Shown piece after piece: positions 36,758-44,684 of a DNA stretch of 64,000 nucleotides (position 1 is its first letter; each line of letters opens with the position of its first letter). The position numbers were made by a program, and so were the translations under genes. The notes beneath the pieces were generated by a model, which was given only the letters and a program-made list of their open reading frames with translations, was not told where the DNA came from and made no database searches. Source of the DNA: Candidatus Zixiibacteriota bacterium (lineage in GTDB: Bacteria > Zixibacteria > MSB-5A5 > GN15 > FEB-12); assembly GCA_024280215.1 (NCBI GenBank), contig JAJRQO010000032.1, forward strand, positions 62,001 to 126,000, read 5' to 3'.

Positions 36758-37951
36758 ATGCCAAAGAGAATTTTACTTGCTGAAGAATCTGATACGATTA
36801 GAAAAATTGCCGAATCGCTGCTGAGACAAAACGGATTCGAGGTACTTTCTATGACAACTGGTACAAAAGCTCTCGAGGTCTTACAGTTTACTTCTCCCGA
36901 TTTAATCCTTGTCGCTTTTGATATGAACTTTAAAGGTGATACTTCACTTTTTGACAAACTACGGTCTGATACGAAATTGTCATTAGTGCCTCTTGTATTA
37001 CTTGCCAATGAATCAGAACAAAATCTTCCTTTACCAGACGAATCGGTCATTAGGAAACCATTTGACCCAAAGGAATTTATCAAAAAAGTTAATTTGTTTA
37101 CAGGTCAATCACAGTCTTCACAGTCGAACCCACTATCTACTTCTACCGTGGAAGATGATTTCTTAGACGCTGCTTTAGGACTCGACCAGTTAGATGTTAC
37201 CGATTCTGAAATATTAGGTAATGCTACCTCTGGTAAAATCAAAGTCACTCAAAATCATGACAATATGATGGGCTATGAGCATAAAGATGAGACCAATAAT
37301 GGTTCTTCTGATTCAGGTAAAGTCGAATCTCTGATGATTACCGATGATGATGTAACTAATATAAGGCATACGAGCCACAATTCGCCAACTTCTCCTAAAT
37401 ATTCGTCAGGTACAGGCAAACTTGAGATATTAGATGACCAGTTTGGGATAGGAAATCAGGATATAGGTCAACAGAAAAATGAAAATGCTGACCATGACTA
37501 TAATTGGTTTCTTGATGAACTGTCTAATGATAATAACGACAATGCTCAAGCTCCTCAGCAAACTCAATCAAAAAATTTACAAGATTCGGGTTCATTGGCT
37601 TTTGAAGAGACATCATCGTTTGTCGATCCTGTGACCCCAGCAAACCCTGTAGAAAATTCATCATCAGTTGATAAATTTATTGATGAGTTCAAAAAAGAAG
37701 TTGAAAAATTTGGCTCGGATGAACCTGAGTCAATTACTATAAAAGAAACCGAACAAAAATTTTCCGAATCTGGTTCAGTATTACAATGGACTGACTCAAG
37801 TGAGAAAATCACACCTCAGCAAGTTCAACTTTTCAAAAAGGAATTTGTACAGGAATTAGCAGAAAAAATAGCTACCAAGATTGCTGATAAAATTGATGCG
37901 GACAAATTATTACAACTGATAAATCAAGAAATTAGAAAAAAATCAAAATAA
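36758..37951 (+). CDS. Receiver-like protein with degenerate phosphorylation site and long acidic tail
   Basis: Residues 3-115 have the CheY fold ('RILLAEESDTIRKIAESLL', 'VIRKPFDPKEF' with the conserved Lys). In the segment 'PDLILVAFDM' the position of the phospho-acceptor aspartate is alanine (Ala53), with an aspartate two positions later. Phosphorylation in the normal way is therefore doubtful. About 220 residues of low-complexity Asp/Asn/Ser/Gln sequence follow, then a C-terminal helix pair ('FVQELAEKIATKIADKI') that looks like an interaction or oligomerisation module. It starts 18 bases after the rhomboid gene. The output is unknown. Confidence 0.75.
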   Translation: MPKRILLAEESDTIRKIAESLLRQNGFEVLSMTTGTKALEVLQFTSPDLILVAFDMNFKGDTSLFDKLRSDTKLSLVPLVLLANESEQNLPLPDESVIRKPFDPKEFIKKVNLFTGQSQSSQSNPLSTSTVEDDFLDAALGLDQLDVTDSEILGNATSGKIKVTQNHDNMMGYEHKDETNNGSSDSGKVESLMITDDDVTNIRHTSHNSPTSPKYSSGTGKLEILDDQFGIGNQDIGQQKNENADHDYNWFLDELSNDNNDNAQAPQQTQSKNLQDSGSLAFEETSSFVDPVTPANPVENSSSVDKFIDEFKKEVEKFGSDEPESITIKETEQKFSESGSVLQWTDSSEKITPQQVQLFKKEFVQELAEKIATKIADKIDADKLLQLINQEIRKKSK

Positions 37952-38027
37952 TTTAAAATTTATTAAACTATTCTTATCTCCGATTGTTATACCTTACATC
38001 TATAATTTATTTACTTGAGAATCAATC

Positions 38028-38056
38028 TTGACAAGAGTTGATTGTCAACCTAATTT
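38028..38056 (+). promoter_or_regulatory. Promoter with overlapping inverted repeat, upstream of the DsbD-like gene
   Basis: TTGACA (38028-38033), 17-base spacer, TAATTT (38051-38056). An inverted repeat TTGACAA-N7-TTGTCAA (38028-38048) covers the -35 box and spacer and could be an operator. Confidence 0.45.
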
Positions 38057-38088
38057 GTTTGCTTACTAATGACTTGGAAGGATACAAA

Positions 38089-39990
38089 ATGCCGTTCTGT
38101 TTTTTTAAAAAAATTAACGTACAACTTTTTTATGCAATACTTTTATGTTCAGTAATTGTGTCACCACTTTCGGCTCAAATTGATTTTGGTGGAGGTAGTA
38201 GTGCTGAGCCTATTGTTACAGTAGAACCTCTATTTTCATCAACAGAGGCAGAACTTGGGGAGATATATGATGCCGCACTTGTTGTTAATATCATTGAGCA
38301 TTGGCATATAAACTCTGCGAACCCAAACCAAGATTTTCTGATTCCCGCAAAGCTTGAAGCTGTTTCTTCTGATGGTAGTTATGTTATTTCGGAAATCAAT
38401 TATCCTCAGGCTACTAAAATTTTAGTCGCAAATGATGAGATGTCTGTTTACAGTGGGGAAGCGGTCGTTCGTTTTAAAGTTCTTATAAATGAAAAGTATG
38501 ATGGTTCTTCAATTTCTATTCCTCTGAAATTTTCTTTTCAACCTTGTGATGATAAAACATGTTCTGCTCCTGATGAAATAATAAAAAAATTGCAAATTAA
38601 GATTGGTTCCAATGGGACACCAATTAATCAAACTGTATTCGCAAAAGCAACTCCTCAGACGAATACTAAGGATGCAATAGAACCAGCAGTAGTAGTAACA
38701 TCTGGTGAAGCGTCGGAGCTTCAAAAAATCATTGATGAAAATGGATTCTGGGGATACTTTATGGTCTTAGGAATTGCTTTTATCACGGGCTTGCTACTTT
38801 CATTTTCTCCATGCACCTATCCGATGATTCCGATAACAGTTTCGATTTTTGCGGGACAATCACGATCTATGGGGCGGGGGTTTATTTTGTCACTTTTCTA
38901 TGTTGGCTCTATGGCGGTTGTCTATGGAATAATGGGACTGATAGTTTCGTTGGTCGGTGGAGTATTTGGGGCGTGGCTTGCAAATCCGATAGTAGTTATC
39001 AGTATGTCGGTAGTGTTTGTTATATTTGCCCTTTCAATGTTTGGACTCTACAATCTTGAAGTACCAATGGCACTCCGTAATAAATTAAGCTCGACTGATA
39101 GAAAAGGTGGGGTTGGTGGTGTCATAATCTTAGGTGCTATTGCTGCCTTAGTCATCTCACCTTGTGTGGGGCCGTTTGTGGCTGGGATCTTAGCATATAT
39201 CTCTACTTTTCAGGATCCTGTCTTTGGCTTTTTAATTCTCTTTGTCTTTGCTATAGGATTGGGAACTTTATATATTATTGTTGGAACATTTTCATCTGCG
39301 ATAACTTCTTTGCCCGGGGCAGGAGGGTGGATGGAAACTGTCAAAAAGTTTTTTGGTTTTGTTCTTCTTATGATGGCACTGTATTTTGCTCGGACAATTA
39401 TTCCTGAATCGGTTTTGGTTGTTCTCACAGGTTTATTACTTTTAGCACTCGCAGTATTTGGTGGCGGACTCGACAGGTTGTCGTCTGATTCACCATTCTT
39501 TGACCGTCTTAAAAAGTTTATTGGTATCTTATCATTCCTTGTTGCGATTTATTTGTTGGGTGGAAGTTTGATTAGCAATGGATTTATTTTGCCAAAGATG
39601 TCTTCGGTCGGAATAGGTTCTGCCGCTCATAACAAAGTTGAGATTGATTGGAAAACAGATTTACAGGCAGGACTTAAACTTGCCAAAGAAACAGGTAAAC
39701 CAATCATCATTGATACATGGGCAACGTGGTGTGCAAACTGTAAGGTGTTGGATAAGAAAACGTTTCAAAATGAATCAGTTGTCAATGAATCAAGACGATT
39801 TGTCGCTTTAAAAATTCAACTTGAAAAATCGGATTCGCCTGAGTCAAAAGAGTTTATGAAGCGGTTTGGCATGAAAACATATTCGTTACCATCAGTCTTG
39901 ATATTGGATTCAAACGGGAACCTTAAAAAACTTATCACAGGTGTTATTGGTCCTACCGAGATGATTTCGGAAATGCAAAAAGTGAAATAG
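38089..39990 (+). CDS. DsbD-type thiol:disulfide interchange protein
   Basis: It passes electrons from cytoplasmic thioredoxin across the inner membrane to periplasmic disulfides. The ATG at 38089 follows 'GGAAGGA' and yields a signal peptide ending 'SPLSAQ'; the earlier frame start at 38038 overlaps the promoter. The N-terminal domain (about residues 30-170) contains the pair in 'FQPCDDKTCSAP'. The membrane domain of about eight helices carries its two cysteines in 'FSPCTYPMIPI' and 'ISPCVGPF'. The C-terminal thioredoxin domain has 'TWATWCANCK'. All three redox pairs are present. It would serve cysteine-rich exported proteins such as the giant repeat protein. Confidence 0.93.
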   Translation: MPFCFFKKINVQLFYAILLCSVIVSPLSAQIDFGGGSSAEPIVTVEPLFSSTEAELGEIYDAALVVNIIEHWHINSANPNQDFLIPAKLEAVSSDGSYVISEINYPQATKILVANDEMSVYSGEAVVRFKVLINEKYDGSSISIPLKFSFQPCDDKTCSAPDEIIKKLQIKIGSNGTPINQTVFAKATPQTNTKDAIEPAVVVTSGEASELQKIIDENGFWGYFMVLGIAFITGLLLSFSPCTYPMIPITVSIFAGQSRSMGRGFILSLFYVGSMAVVYGIMGLIVSLVGGVFGAWLANPIVVISMSVVFVIFALSMFGLYNLEVPMALRNKLSSTDRKGGVGGVIILGAIAALVISPCVGPFVAGILAYISTFQDPVFGFLILFVFAIGLGTLYIIVGTFSSAITSLPGAGGWMETVKKFFGFVLLMMALYFARTIIPESVLVVLTGLLLLALAVFGGGLDRLSSDSPFFDRLKKFIGILSFLVAIYLLGGSLISNGFILPKMSSVGIGSAAHNKVEIDWKTDLQAGLKLAKETGKPIIIDTWATWCANCKVLDKKTFQNESVVNESRRFVALKIQLEKSDSPESKEFMKRFGMKTYSLPSVLILDSNGNLKKLITGVIGPTEMISEMQKVK

Positions 39991-40014
39991 TAAAAAAGTA
40001 AAATTAAATTTTGT

Positions 40015-40050
40015 AGGTGTGCATAGTCAAATTATGTGCACCTTTTTTTT
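40015..40050 (+). terminator. Terminator of the DsbD-like gene
   Basis: An 11-bp stem with two G-T wobbles (AGGTGTGCATA / TATGTGCACCT), loop of about 7 bases, then nine T residues. Confidence 0.85.
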
Positions 40051-40070
40051 TGATTATTTTTTATTGATGC

Positions 40071-40099
40071 TTGACTGAGATTTTTCAACAAAGTATATT
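40071..40099 (+). promoter_or_regulatory. Promoter upstream of the DUF2064 gene
   Basis: TTGACT (40071-40076) and TATATT (40094-40099) are separated by exactly 17 bases, about 40 bases before the start codon and directly after a terminator. Confidence 0.5.
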
Positions 40100-40139
40100 T
40101 GAGTCAGTTAAAGATTAATTAAAACAGAGTGAAAAAATT

Positions 40140-40895
40140 ATGTCGTCTACAAAAAAGAAAAAAACGGTAATAGCTGTTTGTATTCAAGAACCTCAAGAAG
40201 ATGGTTCCTCAATGGACTTTGGTGCAATTGACGGTGATAACCTCCGTTTCTTACATCAAGCATTTATTACTGATACAATTATTAATGCTTCAACATTTCA
40301 GGAGGCTGATATACGTCTCTATTTTGTTGATGACCCTGAAAGAAAAAAACTGGTTAAAATTGTTACTGAATATATTACAAAGCAAACAAAAGATATCGAA
40401 CCAACATTCATAAAAGAGCGCTTTAAGAAAGTGAAGCTTGATAAAGAACGATGGGGAATTCGGATTGAAAAATTGTTTGATGACTGTTTTAAACAAGGAT
40501 ATGAAAATGTTTTGGTCATCGGAAGCCGAACACCTACGGTATCTATTGATATGATTAATTCAGCCTTACAACTATTGGAAGATTCTGATGCGGTATTTGG
40601 ACCAACTCCAGAGGGACGTTACTATATAATTGGTATGTCTGGCAAACAACATATACCACTTTCTCAATTTGACTGGAAATCACCTACAATTTATCATGAT
40701 GTTGTGAATGCTCTCAAAGAAAAAAATCTTGAATGGAAAGAACTCGATATTTGGTACTGTGTTGAACGAGTTGAAGAGCTTGAAATGGCAATTCGTGATA
40801 TAAACCAATTACGTTTACAAGGTGATGAAATTACCGCTCATGAAACTGAAAAAGTGCTTGAACGTATTTTTTCAAAATTAGAAGAACAGGATTAA
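40140..40895 (+). CDS. DUF2064 / TIGR04282-like glycosyltransferase-fold protein
   Basis: The pattern 'NVLVIGSRTPTVSIDMINSA' followed by 'LLEDSDAVFGPTPEGRYYII' and 'FDWKSPTIYHDVV' matches the DUF2064 family, a GT-A fold distantly related to nucleotidyltransferases. In the usual motif a DSP precedes T; here it is 'GSRTP', so the acidic metal ligand may be missing. The 251-residue length fits. The family is often near sugar or lipid modification genes, but here the neighbour is a creatininase-family gene 4 bases downstream. The substrate is unknown. Confidence 0.75.
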   Translation: MSSTKKKKTVIAVCIQEPQEDGSSMDFGAIDGDNLRFLHQAFITDTIINASTFQEADIRLYFVDDPERKKLVKIVTEYITKQTKDIEPTFIKERFKKVKLDKERWGIRIEKLFDDCFKQGYENVLVIGSRTPTVSIDMINSALQLLEDSDAVFGPTPEGRYYIIGMSGKQHIPLSQFDWKSPTIYHDVVNALKEKNLEWKELDIWYCVERVEELEMAIRDINQLRLQGDEITAHETEKVLERIFSKLEEQD

Positions 40896-40899
40896 TCGT

Positions 40900-41634
40900 T
40901 TGGAAAGAGAATTACAAAAACTTTCATGGTTGACGATTCAAAAACTTGTTCCGTCTGAAATTGATACGATTATTTTCCCTGTTGGTACGGTCGAAGCTCA
41001 TGGCTCTGCATGTATTGGCACCGACAATTATATTCCCGAAACAATCGCACAGGGTATTGCTGAACGTATTAATTCTTTGGTAGCTCCGACGGTGAACTAC
41101 GGTATTACTAAATCATTGTATCGCTATAATGGTGGTTCGACGATAAAACCAGAAACATTTCAATTATATGTTCGAGATATTCTTGATTCATTTGTTGACA
41201 GCGGATTTAAAAATATAATTCTTATGAACGGTCACGGTGGCAACAACGCTGCTCTCAAGCCTGTCGCATACGAATTTCATAAAGAACAATCTGCCAATAT
41301 TGCTGTCATTCATTGGTGGGAATTGTGTGCAGATATGACCGATAAGTTTTTTGGTCATGCTGGTGGTCACGCAGGTACTGATGAAACTGCGATGGTACAA
41401 GCGATTGACGAAAAGCTTGCAGACAAAGCGACCTACGACCCTGAACTTGCTTATACGTTTAAGCTGGGTGCTGATGTCTATCCTGTGCCGGGTTCGATAC
41501 TTCTGTATAAAGAGGGAGAGGGCTATCCTAACTTTGATGTCAAGCAGGCGAAAGAATACCGCAAAAAAGTTGTTGAAACTGTCGGTGACTTTTGCGAAAT
41601 GGTGCTTGGTCGTTGGAAAAAATTTGGGCTGTAG
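40900..41634 (+). CDS. Creatininase-family amidohydrolase
   Basis: This is a metal-dependent amidohydrolase of the creatininase/MftE/FAPy-deformylase family. Metal and active-site motifs are present: 'FPVGTVEAHG', 'GTDNYI', 'MNGHGGNN', 'GHAGTDETAM'. It has 244 residues. It starts at a TTG 4 bases after the DUF2064 gene, so the two form an operon. Family members act on creatinine, formamidopyrimidines or peptide precursors of mycofactocin; no mycofactocin genes are present, so the substrate is left open. Confidence 0.88.
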   Translation: MERELQKLSWLTIQKLVPSEIDTIIFPVGTVEAHGSACIGTDNYIPETIAQGIAERINSLVAPTVNYGITKSLYRYNGGSTIKPETFQLYVRDILDSFVDSGFKNIILMNGHGGNNAALKPVAYEFHKEQSANIAVIHWWELCADMTDKFFGHAGGHAGTDETAMVQAIDEKLADKATYDPELAYTFKLGADVYPVPGSILLYKEGEGYPNFDVKQAKEYRKKVVETVGDFCEMVLGRWKKFGL

Positions 41635-41653
41635 GGACAAACACACTTGCCTA

Positions 41654-41683
41654 ATGTCATTCCCAACTTGATTGGGAATCCAG
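41654..41683 (+). repeat. Palindromic dispersed repeat, family B
   Basis: Core ATTCCCAA-N5-TTGGGAAT flanked by ATGTC and CCAG. The exact reverse complement over 30 bases occurs at 59149-59178; diverged members are at 43619 and 58238. Confidence 0.8.
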
Positions 41684-41781
41684 TCTTTATACTTTTTCTC
41701 TATAATCTCCTCACATTCTTAGTGTTACAGCGAATTGGGTTTGTTTTCTCATTTTTTATTTTTCTTGATTTGTCTGTTTTC

Positions 41782-41848
41782 AAAATGGGTTCGTTTCTCA
41801 CAGGCTGAAGCCTGATTTATTAATTATAAAATGGGTTCGTTTCTCACA
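41782..41848 (+). repeat. 21-base direct repeat, two copies
   Basis: AAAATGGGTTCGTTTCTCACA occurs as two exact copies (shown here as 'AAAATGGGTTCG' then 'TTTCTCACA'), at 41782 and 41828. A degenerate third copy is near 41730. Confidence 0.7.
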
Positions 41849-42087
41849 TTTAGGGAACCTTAAACTTCTATTTTTCATAATTTTTTAGACTTAATCAAAA
41901 CAGACGCAGGGTGTTACAGAGAAATGGCTTTGGCTGAAAAAATGGCTTAAAGCCATTTTCGTTTATTAAATTTGTAGTGTTTTTGTGCATCGATTTTCTC
42001 TTTCAAAATTTAGTCGTTCATTGAAAGGAATGTGTTGCGAATGTGGTGAAATGCTGTAGGGAATTTGGAAGTGATTTCTAGGGGCAG

Positions 42088-42095
42088 ACGAGGGC
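42088..42095 (+). repeat. Target-site duplication, left copy
   Basis: ACGAGGGC directly before the IS; the same 8 bases follow it at 43375-43382. Confidence 0.85.
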
Positions 42096-42146
42096 TGTAT
42101 AGTATCATAAGATGCATTACAGTTTGTATCATGACATGCATTACAC
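42096..42146 (+). repeat. IS terminal inverted repeat, left
   Basis: 51 bases, pairing with the right end at roughly 38-40 positions; the inner part (ATGCATTACAC) matches perfectly. Confidence 0.85.
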
Positions 42147-42184
42147 ATTAGGTATATTGAAACTCAAATGATAGGAGATTAGAT

Positions 42185-43320
42185 ATGCCATGGGAAACGT
42201 CAAGTGTTATGGAAAAACGTATAGAATTCGTGATATTAGCCAATCAAGAAAGTGTTAATTTCCGTAGTTTATGTAATAACTTCGGTATCAGTCGTCCGAC
42301 CGGTTATCGGTGGGTAGAACGGTACCGTGAGACAAACAGTTTATCAACTTTATCAGAATATTCACGTTGTCCTCATCGCATTGCCAATAAAACCTCACCA
42401 GAGAATGAACGTCGTGTCATAGAGTTACGTCTAAAGTATGGTTGGGGAGCAAAAAAGATTCGTGTTTTGCTGTTACGCAATGGTTTAGATATGAAAGTTG
42501 CTACTATTAACCGCATCTTAAAACGAAACAACTTCATAGATGTCAAAGATTCCCATCGTCCTGCTTTGAAGCGTTTTGAGCGTGAGCATCCTAATGAGCT
42601 GTGGCAGATGGATTTTAAGGGTGATTATCCTTCAGAGTCAGGTCGTTGTTATCCGTTGTCTCTTTTAGATGATCATAGTCGGTATGCGGTTGGCTTGTAT
42701 GCCCTTAAACATCAAGACACCGAAACAGTCTTGTTAATGCATTTCAAACTTATGGGCTACCCGATGCGATACTAACAGACCATGGTGTTCCTTGGTGGAG
42801 TAATAGTAATAACCAAGGTTTGACTCGTTTATCAGTTCGTTTAATCAATCAAGGTATCAAACTATATTTTTGTGGTATCAGACATCCCCAGACACAGGGT
42901 AAAGTAGAACGGTTTCATCGTACTTTAGAACATGCTGTTCGACATCACGGTCGACCTTCAACACTCACAGAATGGAGTAAACTGCTTGAGTTCTTTCTTA
43001 ATGAATACAACCATATTCGTCCTCACGAAGCACTTTCAATGGATACTCCCAATCAACATTATCAACCAAGTAAGAAAGTGTATAATCCAAATCCTAAAAC
43101 ATGGGAATATCCTGAAGGTTCTATCGTAGAAAGGCTTAATACTCGTGGATGGTTAGGGAAAAGTAGAACACGATATTTTGTTAGTGAAGCTTTGGCTGGA
43201 CAACAGGTCAGAGTAGAACAAGTCGAAAAGAAACTGATAGTTAGTTACAGACAAATGTATGTCAGAGAAATAGATATTATAACAGGGAAATCAGTATCAT
43301 TGCTGACTCCTATAAATTAA
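42185..43320 (+). pseudogene. IS481-family transposase, frameshifted
   Basis: The 5' fragment (42185-42775) has an N-terminal helix-turn-helix ('LCNNFGISRPTGYRWVERY') and the start of the DDE domain ('LWQMDFKGDYPSESGRCY', 'LLDDHSRYAVG'). It then leaves frame near 42740. Reading in the -1 frame from about 42733 restores 'FQTYGLPDAILTDHGVPWW' and runs through 'HPQTQGKVERFHRTLEHAV' and 'NEYNHIRPHEAL' to 43320. A single-base deletion explains this. The break lies between the first and second catalytic acids, so neither fragment holds a complete DDE triad. There is no obvious slippery heptamer, and IS481 members normally have one continuous frame. The element may be mobilised only in trans. Confidence 0.88.
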
Positions 43321-43323
43321 AAA

Positions 43324-43374
43324 GTGTAATGCATGTGCTGATACATAGTGTAACATATCTCTTGACACTTTACA
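43324..43374 (-). repeat. IS terminal inverted repeat, right
   Basis: 51 bases, complementary to the left end at 42096. Confidence 0.85.
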
Positions 43375-43581
43375 ACGAGGGCGTCTGCCGCCCACAAATC
43401 CCGTAACCGGCTTTGTCTTTTTTTGTCTGCATACATATATGCTATTAATTTCAGTACTGTTAAGCAAGACCTTTTTCAACAAGCCAAGGGGTGGGGCACC
43501 CGTGCCGGGGATGCTGTGGGAGGAGTTGGGGATGACATTGATGAGCATAATTCGACAAGCTCAGCATGACAAGCGATTGAA

Positions 43582-43608
43582 GTCGGAACCACAGGGGTTT
43601 CGACCTAC
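43582..43608 (+). repeat. Palindromic dispersed repeat, family A
   Basis: GTCGGAACC / GGTTTCGAC arms with one G-T pair, followed by CTAC. Related members are at 57112 and 60157. Confidence 0.7.
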
Positions 43609-43618
43609 AAAAGCTATA

Positions 43619-43647
43619 CTGGATCCCCGATCAAGTCGGGGATGGTG
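43619..43647 (+). repeat. Palindromic dispersed repeat, family B (variant)
   Basis: CTGG, then ATCCCCGA-tcaag-TCGGGGAT; same architecture and loop as the copies at 41654 and 59149, with compensating changes in both arms. Confidence 0.7.
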
Positions 43648-43690
43648 TAGGGTGAGGAACAGGCATGCCAGTTCCCTACAAATTAATTAG

Positions 43691-44500
43691 TTAAAACTTA
43701 TCGATGTAGTTGATTCGGATTTCGCGGGTGATTGAGTCGGAATCTCTACGGTTGATAAACAAATCTTTGGCAATAGCTTCCAGTTCCAAATTATCAGTGA
43801 ACAACCATTTTATTCCAATGTTGAAATAGCCACGTCCTTTACCACCAAATTCGTTTGCAGATATTCCATCGGGAAGAGTTGAGCGGTCATCGTTGAGCCC
43901 TAAATCATATTCTGCGATAAAGGCAAGGTTATATTGGAAAGTCGCATCGAAACCTCCAAAGAAATTGAGGTCATCTTCTTTGTCAAACCTGTTTTCCTGT
44001 GAATAGTTTATTCCAAAATGCCAGCCTGCTGTCCATTGGTAAAAATAAAACGAGCGTGAAGCGACAACATAGAATCCTCGAGACTTAAATGTGTATCGTT
44101 CATAAGAACTAATATAGGTACCGTTTCCTTGAGAAGAAAAACCAAATGTATCCCCAGGGAAATATTCAAGTTCGTCGATTAATCGAAATTTAAGGTTGAA
44201 CTCTATTGACGGATTCCAGTCTGGGGCGACATTTGAAAGGATAGCATCACCACCATACGATATTCCGATAGTAAGACGATTGGAAAGTCCGATGTCGGTA
44301 TTTACAATTGAGCCACCACCTGGGTATATACGGAAACCAATATTGTAGTTGCCACGGGGAAGTGTACCAGCAGTTGGAAGATCGACGAGCCATCTTGGCG
44401 GGATGTCGTACATTGAGGTCGCGGTTTCATCTTGGGCGTGTGATAATTTTGGAGTGAATGCGATTAAGCATACAATTATTAATAGATATATTTTCTTCAT
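43691..44500 (-). CDS. Predicted outer-membrane beta-barrel protein
   Basis: The ATG at 44500 follows 'AAAAGGA' and encodes a signal peptide ending 'KLSHAQ'. An upstream in-frame extension to 44653 runs through a dispersed repeat and is rejected. The mature protein of about 245 residues has alternating amphipathic strands with many Gly, Tyr and Phe ('NYNIGFRIYPGGG', 'GYFNIGIKWLFTDNLELEA') and ends in an aromatic residue ('RINYIDKF'), as expected for a barrel inserted by BamA. No function can be named. It lies between repeats and is probably transcribed alone. Confidence 0.7.
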   Translation of the reverse strand: MKKIYLLIIVCLIAFTPKLSHAQDETATSMYDIPPRWLVDLPTAGTLPRGNYNIGFRIYPGGGSIVNTDIGLSNRLTIGISYGGDAILSNVAPDWNPSIEFNLKFRLIDELEYFPGDTFGFSSQGNGTYISSYERYTFKSRGFYVVASRSFYFYQWTAGWHFGINYSQENRFDKEDDLNFFGGFDATFQYNLAFIAEYDLGLNDDRSTLPDGISANEFGGKGRGYFNIGIKWLFTDNLELEAIAKDLFINRRDSDSITREIRINYIDKF

Positions 44501-44603
44501 TAGAATTCCTTTTCTATTTAAAGTTCTTACAAAAGAAGTATAGAAAAGTTCATGGTATAATGTCAATTTAAAAACTTGGATATTAAATTTGTCATTCAAG
44601 ACC

Positions 44604-44670
44604 CTTCGACTCCGCTCAGGGTGACTTGAATGCGATAACTTATAATCTGCCATGCTGAGCGGAGTCGAAG
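44604..44670. repeat. 15-bp inverted repeat pair (CTTCGACTCCGCTCA)
   Basis: CTTCGACTCCGCTCA at 44604-44618 and its exact complement TGAGCGGAGTCGAAG at 44656-44670. Repeats of this sequence are widespread in intergenic DNA of many unrelated bacteria. Confidence 0.75.
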
Positions 44671-44684
44671 TATGTTCAGCTGTT

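Larger units (their letters stand above)
41635..42095. other. Repeat-rich intergenic region left of the IS element
   Basis: About 460 bases without a gene. Contents: a 30-base palindromic repeat at 41654, two direct copies of a 21-base unit (41782-41802 and 41828-41848), a perfect hairpin AAAATGGCTT / AAGCCATTTT at 41939-41959 that may terminate transcription, and the left half of the palindrome interrupted by the IS. Confidence 0.6.
42096..43374 (+). mobile_element. IS481-family insertion sequence, 1279 bp
   Basis: The ends are 51-base imperfect terminal inverted repeats (42096-42146 and 43324-43374) starting TGTA(T/A)AGT and ending ATGCATTACAC. They are flanked by a perfect 8-base target duplication. 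One transposase gene fills the inside but is frameshifted. The insertion splits the palindrome GGCAGACG / CGTCTGCC in its spacer. Confidence 0.88.
43375..43690. repeat. Repeat-rich intergenic region right of the IS element
   Basis: About 316 bases without a convincing gene. It starts with the right target duplication and the other half of the split palindrome. It contains a GGCACCCGTGCC palindrome near 43496, a family-A palindrome at 43582-43604 and a family-B palindrome at 43619-43647. Open frames here are products of repeats. Confidence 0.65.

Noticed and set aside
42731-42760. Programmed -1 frameshift in the transposase
   Set aside because: No slippery heptamer or downstream structure was seen, and IS481 transposases are normally a single frame; a simple deletion is more likely.
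43439-43690. Open frame of 83 codons on the plus strand right of the IS element
   Set aside because: It lies entirely within palindromic repeats, has no ribosome-binding site and its translation is repeat-derived.
44501-44653. N-terminal extension of the beta-barrel protein
   Set aside because: The extension translates a dispersed CTTCGACTCCGCTCA repeat, and the ATG at 44500 has both a ribosome-binding site and a signal peptide.
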